This document shows, in pieces, positions 5,654 to 10,246 of a DNA stretch of 10,246 bases (positions are counted from its first letter, which is position 1; each line of letters opens with the position of its first letter). The notes under the pieces were generated by a model, which saw nothing but the letters and a program-made list of their open reading frames with translations, did not search any database and was not told the DNA's origin. A program made the position numbers and the translations under genes. This stretch comes from Candidatus Heimdallarchaeota archaeon (lineage in GTDB: Archaea > Asgardarchaeota > Heimdallarchaeia > Hodarchaeales > LC-3): assembly GCA_027364495.1 (NCBI GenBank), contig DAHXPE010000348.1, forward strand, positions 1-10,246. Direction: 5' to 3'.

Positions 5654-6427
5654 CTAAGCTGTTTCTTTTGAATCAATATTTATTGTTTTCTTGACAGTCA
5701 TTTTTTCTAGATTAGAGGTTTTTTTAAAACTTAAGGGAATATTCTCTTTGAATCTGAATATAAAAATAACTGCCCACATTGTGACATTGGGGAATAAAAC
5801 AACTAATTCTTTTGATGGTGTAAAAGACACAGCAAACAACATCAATCCAAAAAAGAACAATGAACAGATAGCCGGATAGTATTGGAAAATTGGAGGATCT
5901 AAGATAGATCTAGTCAGCCATCCTTTATACATAAATAACCTAAAAACTGTTGCATCAAAAGTTCCCCATAAGAAGTAAGTAGCGTTAATTTCTAAAGGAA
6001 CATTAAACCATTCTAAACCTGAAACTCCTGGCCCATAATAAATCCACCAGCCTAAAGCCTGTCCACCGGGTTCTAAAAATAAACTCATCGATCCAGTCAA
6101 AATTCCTGTAACTACAGCTAACATTAATGCTCTTCGCAAAGTTCCGTTCCATTCAATTATTGATTCTGAAAATGTGTGTGCCCAGTAGAAAAACACACAC
6201 CATCCTAAAGGAAGAGCAACAGGGTAATGAGCAATATATACAATGAAGTGCAGATAATCGTATCCATGATTGCCTATGGCTGGAATTTCGATTGATAATG
6301 CTACCACAATAATGAATCCAAATAATAATAAAACAGTTCTACCATGTTTTTTATAAGCAAGATAAGCTGTGGTGACAAAAAAATAATAAATAAGTAATTC
6401 AAAAAGAGGAGTAATAAAAAAATTCAT
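5654..6427 (-). CDS. multi-pass membrane protein resembling the carotenoid biosynthesis (CruF/DUF422) family
   Basis: A 257-residue integral membrane protein with about seven hydrophobic segments, roughly at 5-24, 31-49, 57-82, 98-117, 145-167, 185-202 and 207-226, followed by a basic cytoplasmic tail of about 30 residues. The features that suggest the Caroten_synth family are LPLGWCVFFYWAH (72-84) and the sequence EPGGQALGWWIYY (119-131) followed by WFNVPLEINATYFLWG (140-155). This resembles the family's conserved Asp/Glu-Pro, GWW, and GVP-x-x-N-x-x-GW block. CruF-type members hydrate C50 carotenoids in haloarchaea, but DUF422 relatives of unknown function are common, so the reaction here is open. 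It lies 56 bases after the small three-helix gene on the same strand, so the two probably form one transcript. Confidence 0.6.
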   Translation of the reverse strand: MNFFITPLFELLIYYFFVTTAYLAYKKHGRTVLLLFGFIIVVALSIEIPAIGNHGYDYLHFIVYIAHYPVALPLGWCVFFYWAHTFSESIIEWNGTLRRALMLAVVTGILTGSMSLFLEPGGQALGWWIYYGPGVSGLEWFNVPLEINATYFLWGTFDATVFRLFMYKGWLTRSILDPPIFQYYPAICSLFFFGLMLFAVSFTPSKELVVLFPNVTMWAVIFIFRFKENIPLSFKKTSNLEKMTVKKTINIDSKETA

Positions 6428-6483
6428 ATTTTTTACGTTTAATAAAATATTTAAAAAAATGATTTTATGAAAATAATTTTCTT

Positions 6484-6804
6484 TTATTTGCCTCTATAGT
6501 GATTTAAGGCTTTTAATGGTTCAACTGCGATTAGAACACATAAACCACCAAGAAAATCAAATATTACGGCCCATGGTTTTAATAAATTATCATCAAAAAA
6601 GGTGGTAACTCCTGCAAAGCTTGCTATAAAGAAAAATAGAAAGCCTATAGCAATAAGTAATGTTTTTCTTTCTTTTGCTACTTTAAAATACACATAAAAA
6701 CCGACGACAAATATTAAAATTGTGAAAATAAGATATAATAATCCTAAAATTTGCCCGGCACTTATTACATTATTTGTTTGTGACAAATCTATTATTGCGC
6801 CCAT
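6484..6804 (-). CDS. small three-helix membrane protein, unknown function
   Basis: 106 residues with three membrane segments, about 17-41, 48-69 and 78-95. Basic KVAKERK lies between the first two, and an acidic DDNLLKPW loop lies between the second and third. The C-terminus is short and basic (NHYRGK). I do not recognise the family. ATG 6804 is preceded by a TATA-like TTTTATAAT on the plus strand at 6842-6850 (ATTATAAAA on the coding strand), about 40 bases upstream. It is probably the first gene of a two-gene unit with the DUF422-like membrane protein, which suggests a shared membrane role; the function itself is unknown. Confidence 0.72.
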   Translation of the reverse strand: MGAIIDLSQTNNVISAGQILGLLYLIFTILIFVVGFYVYFKVAKERKTLLIAIGFLFFFIASFAGVTTFFDDNLLKPWAVIFDFLGGLCVLIAVEPLKALNHYRGK

Positions 6805-6841
6805 AATTACACATCTTTACTTTATTCAATAAATCTTTCAG

Positions 6842-6850
6842 TTTTATAAT
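6842..6850 (-). promoter_or_regulatory. possible TATA box for the membrane-protein pair
   Basis: ATTATAAAA on the minus strand lies about 38-46 bases before ATG 6804. That is compatible with an archaeal promoter giving a leader of about 10-20 bases. AT-rich context makes chance matches common. Confidence 0.35.
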
Positions 6851-7035
6851 CTAAATCCTCAGAAAATTTTCTATTATTATTTTAAAGTAAATTAGATTAT
6901 AAAATAAAAAGACTATAAAACTGTATTTGCTATTATTAAATCATTGTCCAAAAAGCTTTTGAATTATTAGCAATGATTTTTGAAACGAGTTTTAGCTTCA
7001 AATTTAAAAATAAGAACTCAATTAAACATATAAAA

Positions 7036-7113
7036 AACCAAATTTTTTTTAGTTGTTTAATACACATGCATCAAGATTTTAATTTTCATATTTTTTTGCA
7101 TAAAAATTTGGTT
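7036..7113. repeat. 12-base inverted repeat in the intergenic gap
   Basis: AACCAAATTTTT (7036-7047) and AAAAATTTGGTT (7102-7113) are exact inverted copies separated by 54 bases. They flank the 3' end of the possible broken small gene. No transposon or terminator features accompany them, and chance is likely in AT-rich DNA. Confidence 0.4.
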
Positions 7114-7329
7114 GAGTTGCATTATCATCTGTGTCACTTCTGAACGATCTTTTACCACGCAAAAGTTATTCTTTGCTTTCCACTTAAGATTCCCTGCTCA
7201 TTGCTATGACCTATTAATATAATTTGACTATGGCTTCTTTCTAAAGTTAAAATAGCTCCTTTATCATTTGAGCTATTTATTTTTTACTATTTTTTTCTGA
7301 AATTTGTAAAAATTCTTAATTGTTGACAT
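7057..7329 (-). pseudogene. possible small broken gene with two compensating frame changes
   Basis: From ATG 7329 the minus strand reads MSTIKNFYKFQKKIVKNK and then stops (7275-7273). A second frame, open from 7283 to 7152, reads SSNDKGAILTLERSHSQIIL then IGHSNEQGILSGKQRITFAW and stops. The first frame is then open again from 7155 to 7057 (VKDRSEVTQMIMQLNQIFMQ, then a basic tail and stop). The pieces abut neatly, and the middle section has a balanced composition unlike random AT-rich translation. The total would be about 90 residues. I do not recognise the product. Two opposite single-base changes, one near 7275-7285 and one near 7153, would restore one frame. It may be chance. Confidence 0.35.
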
Positions 7330-7397
7330 TTATACTTAAATTCTTGTCAAATAATTATCGTGAAGAAATACCTCTTGTCAGATATGAATTTTTATAA
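7323..7397 (+). promoter_or_regulatory. candidate promoter and operator region of the aldehyde dehydrogenase operon
   Basis: A TATA-like TTTTATAAA lies at about 7389-7397, some 50 bases before ATG 7445. Upstream are TTGACA (7323-7328) and its inverted match TGTCAA (7345-7350), and CTTGTCA occurs twice (7343-7349 and 7374-7380). The TGTCA/TGACA cores are spaced 21 and 31 bases apart, close to two and three DNA turns, so a protein could bind them on one face. The binding protein is unknown. Confidence 0.4.
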
Positions 7398-7444
7398 AGA
7401 CTAATGCATAAAAGTTTGATTTGATTCATTTCAACGTGAGAAAA

Positions 7445-8842
7445 ATGCATAATGAAGCTGAAATGTCCTCAATTATTTCTTCCCAGAGAAATTTCTTTAA
7501 TTCAGGAAAAACAAAGGATTTAAACTTCAGAATAACTCAGCTTAAACAATTGAAAAGTATACTTTCTAAGTATGAACAAGAAATTATTTCAGCTGTCTAT
7601 GAAGACTTAAAAAAACCATCTTACGAAGCATTCATTACAGAAATTGGTGGGACATTTTTGGAATTAAAATATGCAATCAAAAATCTAAAAAAATGGGCTA
7701 AACCAAGAAAGATTAGTGTTCCAATTTCTCAATTTAAAGGATCAGGAAGAATTTATCCAGAACCTAAAGGATTAACTCTAATTATAGGTCCGTGGAACTA
7801 TCCATTTAACTTACTTTTTACTCCTTTGATTGGTGCTATTTCTGCAGGTGATTGTGCTATATTAAAACCATCTGAGTTGTCACCTCATTCTTCTAAAACA
7901 ATTGCATCCATAATTAATTCTAATTTTCCTTCAGAATACATTTATGTTATCGAAGGAGATGCTGAGATCGTTAAATTACTTATGAATCATAAATTCGATC
8001 ATGTGTTTTTTACTGGTGGTACAAAAATTGGCAAGATCATTATGGAATTAGCTTCAAAGAATCTATCTCCTGTAACTTTAGAGTTAGGCGGTAAATCTCC
8101 TTGCATCGTTGATAAACCTGATAGCCTTAATTTTCAAAAAATTAGCGATTACATTATATCTGCAAAATTTCTTAATTGTGGTAGCACTTGCATTGCTGTG
8201 GATTATGTCTTAGTTCACGAAAATTCAAAAAATCGGCTTATTGATTCATTTAAACAGAGTATACTAAAATTTTATGGCACAGACATTAAACATTCCCCTG
8301 ATTATGGTAGAGTAATAAATATAAACCATTTCAAACGTATTTCATCATATCTTAAGGATGGTAATCTGATCTATGGAGGCAAAATTGAAGAATCAGAACT
8401 TTTTATTGAACCCTCTATTCTCGAATTAAATTTAACAGATTCAGATAAACCAATAATGCAAGAAGAAATTTTTGGACCTATTCTTCCAGTAATAACTTTT
8501 CAATCAATTCAAGAGGTAATTAACTTTGTTAATTCTAAGCCAAAACCTCTAGCTCTTTATTTATTTAGTGATGACAAAAATTTTCAAAATACTGTCATCA
8601 AGGAAGTCCCCTTTGGTGGTGGTTCAATAAATGACACCTTGGTTCATCCATCACTTCCGAATTTGCCATTCGGTGGTGTTGGTGATTCAGGTATTGGATC
8701 ATATCATGGGAAATATAGTTTTGAAACATTCTCACATCTGAAAAGTGTTTTTTTTAGGTCAAAAAGATTCGACCTAGCTAAAAGATTCCGTGAACCACCT
8801 TATGAAAATAAACTAAGTTTTGTAAAGAAATTTATAGGCTAA
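7445..8842 (+). CDS. aldehyde dehydrogenase, class 3-like (ALDH3 type)
   Basis: NAD(P)-dependent oxidation of an aldehyde to the acid. Counting from ATG 7445 (465 residues), the family motifs are PWNYPFNLL (116-124), FTGGTKIGK for cofactor binding (189-197), the catalytic Glu213 in LELGGKSPC, and the catalytic Cys249 in LNCGSTCIAVDYV. Then come EEIFGPILPV and the class 3 signature PFGGVGDSGIGSYHGKYSFE. The usual Gln of GQTC is Ser here. ATG 7445 is preferred over the in-frame TTG 7421 because CGTGAG lies four bases before it. ATG 7463 is also possible. There is no C-terminal membrane anchor as in fatty-aldehyde ALDH3A2. It is the first gene of an apparent operon with SCP2, aldolase and kinase genes. 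Oxidation of lactaldehyde or another aldolase product would fit, but class 3 enzymes often take long-chain or aromatic aldehydes. Confidence 0.93.
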   Translation: MHNEAEMSSIISSQRNFFNSGKTKDLNFRITQLKQLKSILSKYEQEIISAVYEDLKKPSYEAFITEIGGTFLELKYAIKNLKKWAKPRKISVPISQFKGSGRIYPEPKGLTLIIGPWNYPFNLLFTPLIGAISAGDCAILKPSELSPHSSKTIASIINSNFPSEYIYVIEGDAEIVKLLMNHKFDHVFFTGGTKIGKIIMELASKNLSPVTLELGGKSPCIVDKPDSLNFQKISDYIISAKFLNCGSTCIAVDYVLVHENSKNRLIDSFKQSILKFYGTDIKHSPDYGRVININHFKRISSYLKDGNLIYGGKIEESELFIEPSILELNLTDSDKPIMQEEIFGPILPVITFQSIQEVINFVNSKPKPLALYLFSDDKNFQNTVIKEVPFGGGSINDTLVHPSLPNLPFGGVGDSGIGSYHGKYSFETFSHLKSVFFRSKRFDLAKRFREPPYENKLSFVKKFIG

Positions 8843-8859
8843 ATCTTATCATGAATGAA

Positions 8860-8868
8860 TATATAAAA
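8860..8868 (+). promoter_or_regulatory. possible internal TATA box before the SCP2 gene
   Basis: TATATAAAA lies about 26-34 bases before ATG 8894 in the 51-base gap after the aldehyde dehydrogenase. It could give a second, nearly leaderless transcript for the downstream genes. Support is by position only. Confidence 0.35.
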
Positions 8869-8893
8869 GTAAAAAACAAGAAAAGTGAATATC

Positions 8894-9229
8894 ATGAGTG
8901 AAACAGAAGCAGTCAATGCATTTAAAACAATGTTATCAAATTTTCAATCGACAGAAAAAAACAAAAAAAGATTCGAAAAATGGAACAAAACACTAGCTGT
9001 GACTTTTACCGATTTGGATAAAACGTATCTTTCAAATATAACATTGGGTGTTCCAAGTGAACCAGAACTTGTCAATATTGATAAAGATGATGTGTGGATA
9101 CGTATTGATTCAACAACTTGGGTGGGTATTATAAATGGAAATGTTTCAGGAATGAAAGCTTATACAAGTGGGACTTTAAAGATAAAAGGATCAATGACCG
9201 ATCTATTAAAACTTCAAAAGCTAATGTAA
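8894..9229 (+). CDS. SCP2 sterol-binding-domain protein
   Basis: A single-domain protein of 111 residues, the size of a stand-alone SCP2 domain, which forms a hydrophobic tunnel for lipids or acyl chains. The family pattern is visible: a central strand region (ELVNIDKDDVWIRID), TTWVGIINGNVSGMKAYTSG, then TLKIKGSMTDLLKLQKLM at the end, matching the usual (aW)sGklki-Gd-xxaxkLxxL. ATG 8894 is chosen over the in-frame GTG 8885 because that GTGA serves as the Shine-Dalgarno site five bases before the ATG. No signal or membrane segment is present, so it is cytoplasmic. It sits between aldehyde dehydrogenase and aldolase genes. Whether it delivers a hydrophobic substrate to the dehydrogenase is only a suggestion. 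Confidence 0.87.
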   Translation: MSETEAVNAFKTMLSNFQSTEKNKKRFEKWNKTLAVTFTDLDKTYLSNITLGVPSEPELVNIDKDDVWIRIDSTTWVGIINGNVSGMKAYTSGTLKIKGSMTDLLKLQKLM

Positions 9230-9247
9230 AATAACCAGGTTGTTAAT

Positions 9248-9868
9248 ATGTCTAATATTGATAATCGAAAATCTTATCTTTGTAAATTAATGTCTGATCT
9301 CTACCAAGAAAAAATTTTGACCGATATTGGTGGAAATCTAAGTATACGCGATCAAGAGGAAGAAAGTATTTGGATTACACCCAGTGGTATGCAAAAAAAT
9401 CTTGTTACGCCTAATGATTTGATTAAACTTGATTATTCAGGTAAAATTCTTATTAATAATACCAAAATGGAGCCTTCTGTAGAAACACCGATGCATGTGG
9501 CTATTTACGAAAATGAGGATTTTGATGCCATCATACACAGTCATGCACCATACGCCACTGCTTATTCATTAATACAAGATCCTCCTGAAATACCTTTATT
9601 GACAGCTGAATTGTCCTATCTTATACCAGAGATTATCATCGTTCCATATGCAAGATCTGGTTCAAAAGAATTAGGTACTGATGTAGCTGATGCATTAGCG
9701 GATGCTGGTATAGTGATATTAGAAAATCACGGGGTTGTTGCAGCTGCTGAAACTTTACAAAAAGCTGCACATAAAACGCGTGCTCTTGAAGAATGTTTAC
9801 GTTTATATTTACTAGCCAAGCAATTTGACAAAGATATAAGACCATTTACTGGCTTTAATGATTTTTAA
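9248..9868 (+). CDS. class II aldolase/adducin family protein (fuculose-phosphate aldolase-like)
   Basis: A 206-residue zinc-dependent aldolase of the FucA/AraD/adducin fold. The substrate and metal elements are complete: GGNLS (28-32), TPSG (44-47), the catalytic Glu79 in EPSVETPMH, zinc ligands His97 and His99 in IIHSHAPYATAY, and His161 in LENHGVVAAA. Members cleave or epimerise ketose 1- or 5-phosphates; FucA types yield DHAP and lactaldehyde. The exact sugar is not readable. ATG 9248 has AGGT seven bases upstream. It lies 18 bases after the SCP2 gene and 38 bases before an FGGY kinase, so kinase, aldolase and aldehyde dehydrogenase likely form one catabolic unit. Bases 9722-9812 of this gene reappear inverted at the window's right end. 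Confidence 0.93.
   Translation: MSNIDNRKSYLCKLMSDLYQEKILTDIGGNLSIRDQEEESIWITPSGMQKNLVTPNDLIKLDYSGKILINNTKMEPSVETPMHVAIYENEDFDAIIHSHAPYATAYSLIQDPPEIPLLTAELSYLIPEIIIVPYARSGSKELGTDVADALADAGIVILENHGVVAAAETLQKAAHKTRALEECLRLYLLAKQFDKDIRPFTGFNDF
9722..9812 (+). repeat. right inverted-repeat arm, internal copy
   Basis: These 91 bases inside the aldolase gene are the exact reverse complement of 10156-10246. The aldolase protein is intact and motif-complete across them, so this is the native copy. Confidence 0.95.
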
Positions 9869-9898
9869 TAAAGAATTAAAAATTTAATTTAGTAAGAT

Positions 9899-9903
9899 GA
9901 GGT
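9899..9903 (+). promoter_or_regulatory. Shine-Dalgarno site deciding a TTG start
   Basis: GAGGT lies three bases before TTG 9907. The kinase frame is closed by TGA at 9898-9900 and has no ATG before the conserved IDAGTSG motif, so this site and the TTG are the best available start. Spacing is short. Confidence 0.55.
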
Positions 9904-9906
9904 TTT

Positions 9907-10161
9907 TTGAGTCAAAAAAATGAATATTTTATTGTGATTGATGCAGGAACCAGTGGAGTTAAGGTGGGTTTGGGAACATCTAAAGGAAAAATTGTACATG
10001 TTGTTAAAACAGAATGGTCTTATTTTTCTCCTGAGGAGTTAGACCCTTACGGTGTTGAATTTAATCCCGAAGAATTTTGGTCCAAAATAATTTTGACAAT
10101 AAAAGAGGCAATATTTGAATCTGATATCGATAAGAACCTTATTTCATGTATTGCTGTAAAT
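9907..10161 (+). CDS. FGGY family carbohydrate kinase, N-terminal about 85 residues only
   Basis: This is the start of an ATP-dependent sugar kinase (xylulokinase/ribulokinase/glycerol kinase superfamily). The N-terminal phosphate-binding strand and turn are clear in FIVIDAGTSGVKVGLGTSKG, with the family D-x-G-T-x-x-x-K. A later region (EFNPEEFWSKI, then LISCIAVN) matches the helix and strand before the usual NGQ/SGQ substrate motif. Full members have about 480-550 residues. The native sequence ends at about 10156-10161, where GTAAAT joins the inverted copy of the aldolase gene, so residues after IAVN are artificial. TTG 9907 is the likely start. The specific sugar is not determinable. It would phosphorylate the ketose used by the aldolase upstream. 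Confidence 0.85.
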
Positions 10162-10246
10162 ATAAACGTAAACATTCTTCAAGAGCACGCGTTTTATGTG
10201 CAGCTTTTTGTAAAGTTTCAGCAGCTGCAACAACCCCGTGATTTTC
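10156..10246 (-). repeat. right terminal inverted-repeat arm (chimeric)
   Basis: Exact inverted copy of 9722-9812, running to the last base of the window. It interrupts the kinase reading frame in mid-fold. At the breakpoint the two parents share GTAAAT: AAT continues the kinase frame as Asn, and the same six bases begin the inverted aldolase copy. This is a short microhomology junction. Confidence 0.94.

Larger units (their letters stand above)
6805..7420. other. 616-base gap without an intact gene
   Basis: This very AT-rich intergenic stretch separates the divergent membrane-protein pair from the aldehyde dehydrogenase operon. It holds the promoter of the minus-strand pair, a possible broken small gene on the minus strand (7057-7329), a 12-base inverted repeat (7036-7047 with 7102-7113), and the promoter-proximal repeats and TATA box of the right-hand operon. 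From 6860 to 7030 I see nothing coding or structured. Confidence 0.6.

Noticed and set aside
5691..5879. Plus-strand ORF of 62 codons.
   Set aside because: Fully antisense to the multi-pass membrane protein gene.
8851..8901. 16-codon ORF (MNEYIKVKNKKSEYHE) before and overlapping the SCP2 start.
   Set aside because: No ribosome site; it covers the TATA-like and GTGA elements of the SCP2 gene.
9636..9845. Minus-strand ORF of 69 codons, part of which recurs after the kinase fragment.
   Set aside because: Antisense shadow of the aldolase; its recurrence at the right end only reflects the inverted duplicate.
1..10246. Terminal inverted repeats of a linear plasmid or virus.
   Set aside because: The two end folds are unrelated to each other in sequence, each is local, and each cuts a housekeeping-type gene in mid-fold. 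Inverted chimeras explain this better.

Overview
The window is strongly AT-rich and reads as archaeal. TATA-like boxes sit upstream of several genes, GTGA-type Shine-Dalgarno sites precede starts, and there is a likely F420-dependent oxidoreductase and an MglA/Ras-like small GTPase with a TVPGQ G3 box. Together with the low GC this suggests an Asgard (Lokiarchaeia-like) archaeon; that placement is inference. Both ends of the sequence fold back on themselves as perfect inverted repeats (1-128 with 1049-1176; 9722-9812 with 10156-10246). Each breaks a gene in mid-domain. That pattern is typical of amplification chimeras in single-cell genomes, so the window is probably a whole contig from such a genome.

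Correcting the left fold restores one complete 243-residue GTPase gene (N-terminus at 1266-1051 on the minus strand, remainder at 1-642). It is convergent with an unrecognised helical gene (654-1048) whose 5' end is lost. Next on the minus strand come a decayed GNAT acetyltransferase (1395-1837) and an intact MarR regulator (to 2305). The MarR gene is divergent from a luciferase-like flavin/F420 oxidoreductase (2446-3288), and the gap between them holds an overlapping double palindrome that also contains the TATA boxes.

The middle holds a decayed ParA/MinD-type ATPase fragment (3291-3583), an ankyrin-repeat protein, a two-helix membrane protein, a DinB-fold protein and a possible remnant of a surface-protein membrane anchor. 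It ends with a two-gene minus-strand membrane pair, one member of which resembles the carotenoid biosynthesis (CruF/DUF422) family. A 616-base gap (6805-7420) contains a possible small broken gene and candidate promoter elements for the right-hand operon.

The right-hand plus-strand operon encodes a class 3-like aldehyde dehydrogenase, an SCP2 lipid-binding-domain protein, a class II aldolase and the start of an FGGY carbohydrate kinase. Kinase, aldolase and aldehyde dehydrogenase could act in series: sugar phosphorylation, cleavage to DHAP plus an aldehyde, then aldehyde oxidation. The actual substrate cannot be read from sequence.

I found no CRISPR array, transposase, tRNA or rRNA, and no clearly new multi-gene system. 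The most informative observations are the two terminal chimeric folds, the MarR operator layout, and the density of decayed genes.
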